Origin: Zygnema cylindricum
Lineage: Eukaryota; Streptophyta; Zygnematophyceae; Zygnematales; Zygnemataceae
Reading direction: 5' to 3'
DNA length: 64,000 bases
Assembly (NCBI GenBank): GCA_037447655.1
Contig: JBBHKE010001206.1
Span: 51,478-115,477 of the forward strand
The translations under genes were made by a program, and so were the position numbers. Of this stretch, positions 10,736 through 20,574 are shown piece after piece. The notes beneath the pieces are model-generated. The model was not told where the DNA came from. It ran no database searches and saw only the letters and a list, made by a program, of their open reading frames with translations. Every line of letters starts with the position of its first letter. The first letter of the stretch is position 1.

Positions 10736-11693
10736 GGGATATTGGGATATAGGGATTTGCAATGACATAATCCTCCTCGAGAAGTTCCTCTCTCCTGTCT
10801 ATCAAATCTGCCACCTCCTTATCCTCTTCCTCCAAAGTTTTGATAAGGATCTTTCTCTCTCTCCTCATCGGGCTTCCGCCAATCAGCTCCTGTAGACAAT
10901 GCTTGAACACTTGGACTCCTTCTCCTAAGCTCTGTAGTGCTTTCTTTTACTAGAATCATTCCCACTGTGTCATCCCAATTCCAATTGTTATCTCCTATGT
11001 CCTGCAATCGATTAATGATATTCTCATACTCTCCAGGTAGTTTCATCATTAATGTGTTCACTCTTTGTCTCTCAGACCATGAGTTACCTGCACTCTCTAG
11101 CTCTCTAAATAATGCTCCTAAATCATTGCAATAATTATTCATGCTTCCTCCCTTATAAGTATAAGTTGCAATCTTGTTTTCTACCAACTGTTGCTGCTGC
11201 AATGATCCACTCTTATATTTGTTAACTAGTGATATCCAAATCTGAGATGAAGATTTGACGTGCATAAGGGAAATGGCAATGCACTTTGCTACACTTTTAA
11301 GAATTAAGAGCTTAGCAACCTTGTCCTTGAAGTTCCACTTTTCATACTCTGATCTTTCAATATGAACCCTTGTCGCCGTTGCTAGTGGTGCTGCTGCCGG
11401 TATCGCCCTCGGCAATGGTGTCACTTGAGTTGCAACTCCTCCCATTTCTCCTTCCATGAGAATCTCCTCTCCTTCCCCGTCTTCATCCTCAATGATGGTG
11501 GCAGCTGTTCTACCTACTGTAGAGGCGGAGGCGCCAAAAAAACGCGTTCCTCCAAACCCAAGTGGAGGTGGGCATCGAACTTGTCCGCACACTATGCCCC
11601 ATGGGTGTTTCTCAAATAGTTCTCCCTCCATCATCATTTCCCAATAAAGAAAGTCTAATCCATCAAATATGGTACCCTAGAGGGTGGGCCCAT
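10719..11693 (-). pseudogene. Copia A gag
   Basis: Copia-type gag (UBN2-like) that would coat element RNA. The frame starts at the ATG within the primer-binding site (11693-11691), reading MGPPSR. One lost base near 11668 shifts it, then it continues as MMMEGELFEKHPWGIV from 11637. Recognisable blocks are SYEKWNFKDKVAK-like core, AISLMHVKSSSQIWISLVNK, IATYTYKGGSMNNY and VNTLMMKLPGEYENIINRL. After 10819 the frame breaks and the zinc knuckle expected next is absent because of the B junction. A Pro/Ala/Thr-rich stretch near the N-terminus looks like an internal expansion. Confidence 0.85.
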
Positions 11694-11696
11694 AAC
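11683..11696 (-). other. Primer-binding site of copia A (half initiator tRNA-Met)
   Basis: The minus strand reads GTTATGGGCCCACC directly after the 5' LTR. It is complementary to the anticodon arm of plant initiator tRNA-Met (GTGGGCCCATAACC), the half-tRNA priming mode known from Drosophila copia and yeast Ty5. The ATG in it is also the first gag codon. Confidence 0.8.
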
Positions 11697-11697
11697 A

Positions 11698-12652
11698 TGC
11701 AATTATGTGGTCTCCATTGACCCAGAGAATGAGCAGCCTGTGTAAAGCCTCTAGGATAATATTTGCCCCTTATACTTTCCCGCTGAATAAGCGCTGCCCA
11801 AAGCCTCTAGGATAATATTTGCCCCTTATAATTTCCCGCTGAATAAGCGCCGCCCAGGCACACAATATTCTGATCACTCTCACCCTTGTGAGGAGAAGAC
11901 TCCCCTGAGTCAAACGCAAAAAGAATCACTGAATTTGCTCCCCTGAGCAGTAAGTTATGGTTGGTCAAAGATGACCTTTATAGTTACAAGCTCTCTTAGA
12001 GAGAGGTACCTACATTTCACTAAGTCCTGGTCTGCCTACTTACGACTGCCTACTAATAAACCCTAGTCCAATAGAAACACTATATAGTAAAAGAAGTTAC
12101 ATTAGGCGAGTTACTTATTGTACGGCCATTGTACGACATGGCTTTCAAAGTGACACCTGTCAAAACGGGAGCCATGGTTCCTCCTCCCATCTTCTTCGGT
12201 ATCCAATAGTATGGTGCCACGTGGCATCGCGTGACGCTATCCCCAAAGGCCGCCGAAAATTTATTGCGGGTGGCGGCTGCAATTGTGGTTGTTCGATCAT
12301 TTGTATTTGTGCGGCTTCGATTCGCTTCCATGCATGAATTGATTAATGCGTGTTTTCGTAAGTCAGCAACAAATTAGCCCTTTTAACAAATAAATAAATA
12401 TGCGTGAAACGAAATATGTATATCGTTTTGCTAGTGCCTTAATGGATAAGGCTAAGGTCTAAGTAATATTCCGTAGACACCGGTTCAAATCCGGCTAGAG
12501 GCAGTATTTTGCTACAAATAGTAAAATACCTTCTATTTCATTCTCCCTCCTAAATGACGCGGTAGCCATGGCGTGCCTTTGGTTATCTCTTTCTCTCTCT
12601 TTACATTCTAACTTAACTATAGAAGTGAACTATTAATTACCTCTTTTCAACA
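11698..12652 (-). repeat. 5' LTR of copia A
   Basis: 955 bp, minus-strand start TGTTGAAAAGAGG at 12652 and end AATTGCA at 11698. It is longer than its partner because of a roughly 70-bp internal direct duplication (aaagcctctaggataatatt at 11735 and again at 11802) and because it keeps the 43 bases of the tRNA-like segment. Confidence 0.9.
12431..12505 (+). other. tRNA-like segment inside the A 5' LTR
   Basis: The segment has a D-arm with a 6-bp stem (12436-12452, gccttaatggataaggc), typical in wording of tRNA-Arg D-arms. It also has a T-arm with a 4-bp core stem, CCGG TTCAAAT CCGG (12480-12494), giving a near-consensus B box GGTTCAAATCC. Acceptor and anticodon stems pair poorly. In the 3' LTR the D-arm survives at 5907-5923 but the rest is deleted. 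Confidence 0.55.
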
Positions 12653-13473
12653 GTTAAGTTGTTAATTTACTAAAAGGTAGTTGTCGCTTAGAGGATTTGA
12701 TCTTGGTACCTACGGATGGAAAATGGCGCCGGTGGCCGGTAACCTCATCCATTTAGTCTAGGATTAGTGGTAAGAAAAAGTGTATTACGTATTTAAACGT
12801 TAACATGTAGACAAATTCATTTAACAACAACTATGTACGGGATACATAAAGTCAGTTATAAAAGTATAGATTACGAGTACGAAGAATAAAAAAGTACCGC
12901 GCATGTGTTTCGATAGCGAACAAATACATCACAACTATTTATGACGGCTACGATTGAAATCGGCATTCAATCAGACGGTCGGAAAGCATGCCGAGATCAC
13001 GGAAGAAGATTTCAGCGGATTATGGTCGCCACCACATCGGATGACACATGGCACCACGATATTAGATTTCGGCATCTCCAAGGATTACGGAAATGAATCC
13101 AGAAAAGACACGTGTCGACATTTTTGTCATGTTGTACAATGTTCGTACATAAAGTACACCGGCAAGTGTACCTTTCTGTATGGTACAGCAATATGATTGG
13201 TGCCGTACGTCAGTAGATAGAGTTTTACAAAGAGATAGGACTTAGAAAAAATTGGTAGATAGGACCCTCTCTCCCAAAGAGCTTCTATACAAAAGGTCAA
13301 ACTTTGACCCTCCATAACTTACTGCTCAGGGGAGCAAATTCAGTGATGTTTTTTGCTATAGACTGAAGGAGTCTTGCCTTAATAGGGGTGAAAGTGATCA
13401 GAGTTTTTGTTTCCCAAGGTGGAGGTTATTCGTGCTGAAAGACAAAGGGGTCAGGGTTATCCTAGAGGCTTCA
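12653..13473 (+). mobile_element. Right part of the plus-strand copia LTR split by element A
   Basis: Continuation of 5048-5223. The reverse complement of this block follows the B LTR from its tRNA-like segment to its far end (tRNA-like at about 12690-12780, the gtacg-rich middle, gctcccctgagcag near 13325, cctagaggcttca end). Together the two parts make about 1 kb. It ends around 13473, where gypsy gag coding sequence starts, so it is either a solo LTR in gypsy 1 or the event that truncated gypsy 1. Confidence 0.7.
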
Positions 13474-16400
13474 TGTGAGCAACTTACTCTGAGGTCCTAT
13501 GGAGGTCTCAAGGTTGTAGAAATGAAAAAAGTATGGGAACATGAACTGCGGCTGATAAGGGACGCACGGCTTAGGTCCGAAGGACTTCTTAGGGAGCAGG
13601 TCTATACTTCTCCAATACTTAATCCTTACATCCAAGAGCCGACAATGGAAGCCGCTCAAGTTCCCAAGTCTCACCCTAAGAAGACTCCATATGGGAATCC
13701 ACAAGAACTTCCTATTTAGCGGGGAGGGGGAGGAACAACAGGACCTAATGAAAAGGGCTTGGGTGCAGATCTTCCTTCGAAGTTCGCTTCTATCTCTCGG
13801 GAGCTTCCTACCTTTGTATCTGTGGTGATCTCCTCCGCCGTGGAGGCTTTGGTGGAATTACGGCTAGACGAAAGGATCCACATCCCTTTGAGACTAGCTA
13901 CTCCTCCTCCGCCACCTTCCCGACAAAATCGTGATCCTACCTCCTCTCCTCCTCCGCTCACTTCACCTCTAGCACCTCCCCAAGATATTCCTATAGGGCC
14001 CCCAGGGTTGACAGTTGAATCACTTGCTATTGGCGCGCGGCCAGAAACTTCCATTCGCGCCAATTCTCCACCTCACCGGCGATCTCAATCATCCAGTTTT
14101 GAACCACTCCCTTCTCCTCTTTCTAGGCGCACTGCCAGGGGGCAAACACCATATCCCAAGCAAGATCCTTCGCCATCTGCGTCTTCTTCGTCATCCAAAG
14201 GAACACCTCCAAACAGACCGGATCTTAAAATCCCACTAGAAAGGAGAAGTCGGCGATCGCGAAGACCTTTCGCACCTCGAGGAACAAGAGTGTTACCTGG
14301 GTGAGACATTTACCCCCCAACCATCTTTTCAAAACCAGGCACTTCCTCAATGGGAGGGAGAGTAGCCATTTCACGAGCTGCTACTTTTGTTGGAGAAGTA
14401 GGCAATACCGGATCTGAAAACGAAGAGCAAGGGGTGATTTCACCGACGTAGGGTTTTTTAGGGTTTTTTAGGGTTTTTAAGGGTTTGTCAGTCCCACTAG
14501 ACCTCCCTCTCCCCAATTCACTAACCTTGCGGAGGAAGAGAAAGAGATGGGGGACAAACGAATATTTACGAGGGATAATTCCGGGATCGCATTCTCAGAT
14601 TTTCGAACTATTGTGGAAATCTTTCACCCGGTTCGAAATCAACAAATATCGGGGAGGGGTTATTCCGGATGACTTCGAGACTACCCTCTTCCCCATGATA
14701 GTCAACTATCTCTACAGGGGTGCTTTGACAGCATACAAGGAGCGGCAACATCTCCTGATGGCTATTAGCATCAAAATCTTCGACCCGACTCTCGATACCG
14801 CAGTTTTTCAAGCGGAAGCCGGCTTGGCTTCAGTGGCAGCGGCTCCTGTCTCTCCCGCCTTTACCGAGGACATGAAGCTGCAGTCTCAAGGTCTAGACAA
14901 CGTTAATCAATTGCAAGTTATTTAGGCAGCTCGAGCTGCCACTCGAATGATCGCCAACCCCACCCCCTACACCACACTCCTCGACGCCTAGAGACTTTTG
15001 TATACCGAGAGAAATGAGCCATCAAGGAATTCACGGACTTCCGATGCTTGAAAAATAAGACGCCTCAGATCCTTTTTAATAGGCTCTCCAGTCTCTGCCA
15101 GAAAACAAAGATGTAAACTATTGATCTTCTTGCAATGGCGACCAAGTACTTTATCGCTGTCCGAATTCGTTCGGACCCACCGGGTAGGCTGCACGGATAA
15201 CTGGATCGCAGGGCAGGCAATCCAAGACATTAATCCCTCGGCTAAAGAAATCTCCTTGGCATCCATGAAACTGTACGACAACTTCGTCAACAGTGAGGCT
15301 CGAGAAAAGGCTGTCACCGGCAAAGCCCTAGCAAATTTCGTCGGGTTTGCCGGAGAAACCTTTTTGAGCAGTGAAGAGCGAGATGAACTCCAAGCGTTGC
15401 GGAAGCTTAAAGGAAAAAAAATGGCTGATAGCAGATCAAAGCCCGCAATGGGGGCAGATGACAGAATGATTCTGTATAATTGTCTGAACAGTCAACGGCC
15501 ACGGGTGGAAACGGTGCACCCGAAAACTCAAACCGAAACTCGCTCTGAAATAGAAGGAATGGGAAAAAGAAAGGGCTGAAATAACCCAAAAGCAAAACGA
15601 AAGGAAATAGGGAGGGGGATCGGAGGACAAAACACCCGTAACAAATGACAATTACCGCCCAACGCCCTGATCAAAAACGTCGAAAATGTCTCAAGCTCAG
15701 TTGAGATTAATAAAACTTCCAAAATTTGATGACGCTAAAATTTCTAATGAGTTACGTAGCAAATACACTACCGAGGGTTCAAAATGTGATGCATGAGAAT
15801 TTATCGGACACAAGGAGGGGCAATGTTTCCGAAAGAATGGGGTGCCAAAGGAGATGATGCAATACGATCTGTTTACCGGTGAAGGGGAAGCTGCCGTGAA
15901 TCCTCTCACTCTTCAGCTCCTTTACCTATGTAGACGCCGCACAATGGAGGAACCCGAACGAACACCGGCAGATCAAGCACCACGTACACCGAAAGAGATA
16001 ATTCAACATCAACACCAGCAATTGGCCGCGATGGCTTCTTAAATTCTCCCACCCGGCTGGCTGCTATGACGGTTGCTTTGAAACTCCAACGGAGAAAACA
16101 AGAGCTATTACAAAAGCTAGCAGAGCTTGAAAAAAAAGCCACAGCGGCTGGGGATAATGGCGATATTATAGGATGGGATATGACGCCTCCAAGAGTTAAC
16201 CATGCCCACACTTTTCAGTCAGAAGCCTGGAATGTGGGAGTGGGGGATAATCGCAGAACACTCCGCAACACCATATCGAAGCAAAGGAGGGAGAGACAAG
16301 AACTGGCCCCGAGAGAGCATAACAGAAAGATCACAGGACCATTCTCATTCACCCCCCGGGCAGTTATCGTGAATAACGACACCGGCCTAGTAATAAAACC

Positions 16401-16500
16401 TACAAATCCTCCCCCACTAGGTGTGAAAAAACTGCAGCCCGGATTCGAAAAATACAAGACAAACAAAAAAATGGAGACAGAGAAATAACCAAAGAGGAAG
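13474..16500 (+). pseudogene. Gypsy 1 gag
   Basis: A long gag-like region in several phases. It opens with a charged N-terminus (EHELRLIRDARLRSEG near 13550), then a Pro/Ser-rich part (13759-14304, opening MGADLPSKFASISRELPT) that is shared with gypsy 2 and with the fragment at 32660-33350. A capsid-like core follows (QIFELLWKSFTRFEINKY near 14600; IPDDFETTLFPMIVNYL), then a helical part at 15121-15579. A CCHC knuckle sits near 15785 and charged tails run to 16488. Stops at 14304 and 14923 and frameshifts break it. The TAG at 14923 is also present at the homologous spot in gypsy 2. The phrase tttttttagggtttttt around 14448-14480 resembles telomere repeat by chance. Confidence 0.75.
15785..15825 (+). 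other. Gypsy 1 gag zinc knuckle with second Cys codon replaced by TGA
   Basis: Codons tgt gat gca tga then EFIGH and KEGQC give the CX2-C-X4-H-X4-C spacing of a retroviral nucleocapsid knuckle, but the second Cys position (15794-15796) is TGA, one base from TGC or TGT. Confidence 0.7.
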
Positions 16501-16535
16501 AGAAGCGGAAAACCTAAGACTGGTTCGAACAGTAC

Positions 16536-17246
16536 ATGGCAGAACGCACGGAGGATGATACACCAGCGACACCTCCCACGCCAGGTTCGGATGCCGAAGA
16601 AGAGGAAGCAAGGGGGGGGGGGCAGGAGAAAACGGAGGAGCCGAGTACCCCCATTTCACCGCCTAATGTTGCGCCTCCATCCTCCAAACTAGCTGATATG
16701 TTAGTCCGGCACCTAATGCCCTACGCCCTCACACATGTAAAAACTCTGGCCTCATCCCACAATATGCCAGAAGATATCATTATTCAGGCATTGGGAGAGG
16801 AAATCCACTTGGGAAAGTAGAAAGTAGGGTTGGCAGATCGATCCAGTTCCAACTTTTTATCCGCCGAACCCAAGACCCCTATGATGGATAGGGATTACAA
16901 GGCCTTATCGGTGGCTCTCATCCTCAACCGGACCGGAAATTTCAAGCTCAACGGATACAGAGGCTATCAGGATGCAGTGGTCGATACCGGTGCGCTTTCA
17001 AATTTAATAACAACTTCTGCTTTACAACAGATGCCTGAGGAATCACAGCCAGAAATCTTACCAAGCGACATCTACCTGAGTACAGTTAGCAGCGGAAGTC
17101 AACCGGTCCATGGAATCATAAAAGCTATGGAAATTGAATTCTCAGATGATGCGGGTCAACGAGTCCGGATCCAAACTCCCCTTCCTAGTGGTGGAAGTGA
17201 AGCAGTAAGAGATTCTATTGGGGATGGCAACTTGGACCCAAATTAA
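16536..17246 (+). pseudogene. Gypsy 1 aspartic protease
   Basis: An acidic linker (MAERTEDDTPATPPTPGSDA) ends in TAG near 16818. The retropepsin domain follows in the next frame: QDAVVDTGALSNLI carries the catalytic Asp-Thr-Gly (Asp codon 16983-16985), and a later hydrophobic strand GIIKAMEIEFSD follows. Retropepsin would cut the gag-pol polyprotein. The flanking sequence runs on to about 17640 (NRGKINALVSGCYLLYA) without a recognised function. Gypsy 2 has lost this whole part by deletion. Confidence 0.75.
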
Positions 17247-17639
17247 TATGAAGTTGAGTGTGTGGAAGGAGCAGTTCACGGTGAGGGACACCGAGGACCC
17301 CGAGGGGACCCAGGTGGTGGTTCCCATGGGATTATGGAATAGAGGAAAGATAAATGCGCTTGTGTCCGGCTGTTACCTCTTATATGCCACATCCTCTCCG
17401 ACAGAACTTTTTGCTTGTTCACCAGATATTGCCGACGAGATATAGCAATTCCCTATTTCCAAGCGGTGGGAAGAGGAATACCAAGACCGATTATTTCAAA
17501 TGGCAGCACTTCGGCGGGAAGTGGAACAGGCTTTTACAGCTATAACACCAAATAAGCTAATTTCAATTCTTCGCTAAGAATCTTCGGAAATCCTGTCCCT
17601 AGATGGGAAGTTCAACCGACAGGTGGTGTCGCTGACAAT

Positions 17640-18640
17640 CCCAGGTTCCGAACTCCGAATTGTATCATTATTTTCGGGAATCGCCACTGATTAGGAAGTG
17701 GTTTTGAAAGCAGTATACAAAGTGGAGGCGTATACGCCTGTGAAAATATCACTCGAAGCTCGAGCCGTCAGTGAGCATCTCCTACACCAACTTCACCAAT
17801 TATATCCTCAACAGCTCCCTGTGTCGGCAATCTCCCAAGCTCACCGAAGCCTACCTCAGAATGTGGAAAATATCATGACCCCACACATAGCAAGTCTAGG
17901 AAGGGTAGATTTGGTGGTAGTATGATGGCGTTGTCAAGCAACCTCCCTAGCAGGACAAGGAAAAGGACATGGAAACCAAACAAGCAAGACTTTCTTTCAG
18001 ATGATACAAGTAATATCATGGATAAAACAGCTCCAAGACACACCCGTGGGGTATGTTTTGGAGAATTTCCACCCGGGGGGTGACTGGCGACAACATGTAG
18101 CAGACAGTTGAAAACATGTCATCCAGATTTTAGGAATCCCGTTGATTTTTGATGCGGCACAGATGGGATCGCTGGCCCGCCGAGTAAGGGCTTATTGGAC
18201 CAATTTGATCCAAATTCCCCTTCTCCAGCAGCTCCTAAACATGCATATTCCAGACCCAAACAATACGGTACAACAAATCCTGGAAAAGGGGCGAATGGCC
18301 ACCCAGTGACAAAAACTGACCGTTCTCCCTTCTTCAAATGCAACAAACCAGGATTTCCACGCAGAGCCCTTCCAACCTCGGCCTCCTTCCCCAACAACCA
18401 CGCGTATCGGAAAAGGGCAGCCTGAATGATATTCGACACTACCGCAGGAAAATGGACAACACCAACTATTGCAGAAAGGAACAAGCCATGGGATTCTACC
18501 TCGAAACTACAGCTGCACCAGGTATTTCGGAACCCCAAAGATGCAGCCTCATCGGACAGAGCATGGACTTGAACACAATCACATAGGTTATCAAACATGC
18601 TCTTGCCTTTTCAAATCTCCACTCTCCAGAGAAGAAAAAT
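17640..18640 (+). pseudogene. Dnmt3-like cytosine-5 DNA methyltransferase domain in gypsy 1 pol
   Basis: A C5-methyltransferase would transfer methyl groups from S-adenosylmethionine to cytosine. Motif I is IVSLFSGIATD (17659-17691), the cofactor-binding loop. An acidic residue follows in KISLEARAV (motif II-like). Motif IV region is VDLVVV, a TGA (17923), then WRCQATS, keeping the catalytic Cys (17932-17934). Motif VI is YVLENF (Glu at 18061). Motif VIII is DAAQMGSLARRVRAYWTNL (18151-18207). The C-terminal target-recognition and motif IX/X part is EQAMGF, then RCSLIGQSMDLNTIT near 18480-18590. Motif order is the unpermuted I-IV-VI-VIII-X order, as in Dnmt3, not the permuted order of land-plant DRM. 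In-frame TAG at 17692, TGA at 17923 and 18109, and two frameshifts kill this copy. It lies between protease and reverse transcriptase. Confidence 0.85.
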
Positions 18641-19009
18641 AGTTACCTTCAAGCTCCTAAATTGTTAGCAATGCAAGCAGCTTTGCAGCTTGAGGGGGGA
18701 GAGAGAGAAGAAAAAATCAATTCTCCCATCTGAGGGTCCCTCCAGTGGGGGGGGGCGGCTGCTCTAAAGGGAACAACTTAGCGGAAGTTGTCAACTATAG
18801 GGTCCTGGCCGGAAGGGAAAAAGTAGACCCACAGGTAGGATCCAAATTGGATATTACTAGATGGGGCCGACCCCCGGAAGCATGGGCAGCGGTGGAGCCA
18901 GGGAAAATGGATTGGACACTGGGGGAGTAGTTGGATCCTCAACAAAGGCCGTTATCCGGATCATTGTAAAGAAAACAAACAGGTATTCTCCTGGTCAGAA
19001 ACAGATGTC

Positions 19010-20345
19010 GGCATTTACAAAGGAACTCCTTTCCGAATTGACTTGATAGATGAGACACCAACTATTTGGCAGAAGCAGTATCCCATCAGTTTTAGGGAAA
19101 AAGAGTTTATCACCGCCAAAGTTCAGACCAAGGTGGAAGCAAGGTTGGTTCAAGAAAGCACCGGACTCCATGGGTTTGCTTCCCGAACCGTTTTCCCTCC
19201 AAAGAAGGATGCCTCAAGGAAAACAGTAGATTTTTGGATGTGTGGGGATTACCACATGCTCAACACGGCTACTATTCCAGACTGGATCCGATGCCAACCC
19301 CGGAAAAGATTTTCGACTCTCTTTCGGGGGCCACCATCTTCTCTACCCTTGATATGAAGAACGGGTTTCACCAAATTGCCATGGAACCGAAACACCGGGA
19401 GAGAACGACATTTTGGGCAGGTTCCCGGTTATACGAGTGGATATACATGCCCTTTGGGTTGAAAAAGGCGGCGGCAAAATTTCAAAGGGCGATGGACGAA
19501 GCCCTCCAAGGAATTGATTGTGCCAGGTGCTATATTGATGAAGTAATTATTTTCTCCAAGACTTTTGAAGAACACGTGGAGCATATTCAGATTGTCCTCC
19601 GGGCCCTTCAAGCAGCGGGTTTGAAATGCCACCATGGTAAAGGTATTTTCGGTGTTCATAAAATTATTAACCTTGGACATGAAGTAACCCCTGGGACAGC
19701 GGGTCCCCATATGGTCAAGGTTGCCGCTCTCGACGCTCTTCCCCCACCTCAATATATATCAGCTGTACGCAGTTTTTTTGCCCTGGCTTATTATTACCGG
19801 AGGTTCATTCCCAAGTTATGTAGTCACGCCCTACCTCTAAATGAGTTGTTGCGGAAAGACCAAGAATGGCAGTGGGCCATCAAGAAGGAGATCGCCTTCC
19901 AATTTTTGAAAGACACACTCAAGTAGCACCCCGTGCTCCGAATGCTCAATCACCAAAGACCTTTCCTCCTTTACACTGATTGGAGCAGGTTTGGATTGGG
20001 GGCTGTTTTAGCACAGGTGGATGATGCCCTAGCATATAAGTAGTGGCTTACGCTAGTCGGAGCAATAACCAAGCCGAAGGAAATTACAGCAGCTACCACG
20101 GGGAAATCCTTGCTGCAGTTTGGGTGATTCAGCATTTTTCGGCCATATTTATACAGGATCCATTTCACTTTAATTATAGACCATCAACCTCTGAAATGGA
20201 TCATGGAAAATAGCAAATTAACCAGCAAACTCGCCAGATGGGTTCTTATCTTGCAGGAATACGATTTCAGTATTATCCACCGGGTAGGAGAAATCCATGG
20301 GAATGCCGACGGACTCAGCCGAAACCCCGACCCCTCCACATAAGA
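19010..20345 (+). pseudogene. Gypsy 1 reverse transcriptase and RNase H
   Basis: The fingers start near 19043 (IDETPTIWQKQYPISFREKE; VEARLVQESTGLHGFAS). A frameshift near 19268 follows. Then come LDPMPTPEKIFDSL, the STLDMKNGFHQIAM Asp block, FGLKKAAAKFQRAMDE and the catalytic motif mutated to YIDE (19531-19542, normally YIDD). The connection GLKCHHGKGIFG and LNELLRKDQEWQW continues to a stop at 19926. RNase H follows in broken frames, with FLLYTDWSRFG, SYHGEILAAVWVIQHF-like sequence and IIHRVGEIHGNADGLSR at about 20275-20325. Two independent lesions in the catalytic core make it inactive. Confidence 0.9.
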
Positions 20346-20574
20346 TTCTACCAGAGCCAGACACGATGAGGATCCAGAGATCAGTTTGGGATTAATCCAG
20401 GCCTCCTCGGCTTTTATTTGGCTTCCGCCATCTGGGGGGGAACAGTCCACATTTTCAGCCGACGTGGAAGGACAAGCACCCATAGGAGCCGGGCGGAAGG
20501 ATATCTCGAATGACCCCGATTCCCTGCAATCCATACAGCCAGGATCTCTTCTTCCAAACTTGTCTCGAGTTTAA

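Larger units (their letters stand above)
5224..12652 (-). mobile_element. Copia element A, LTR to LTR (rearranged)
   Basis: Two homologous LTRs (5224-6080 and 11698-12652) in the same orientation flank gag and pol remnants read on the minus strand. The primer-binding site and polypurine tract are in the expected places. The flanks ggtat (left) and gttaa (right) are not an exact 5-bp target duplication. Over about 430 aligned bases I count around 20 LTR differences, so the insertion is not recent. A 5'-truncated second copia (B) replaces the protease/integrase part of its interior. Confidence 0.85.

Noticed and set aside
12431-12505. Functional tRNA-Arg gene
   Set aside because: D- and T-arms look right but acceptor and anticodon stems do not pair; kept only as tRNA-like.
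14448-14486. Interstitial telomere repeat (TTTAGGG)
   Set aside because: Only three imperfect units with extra T residues, inside gypsy gag.
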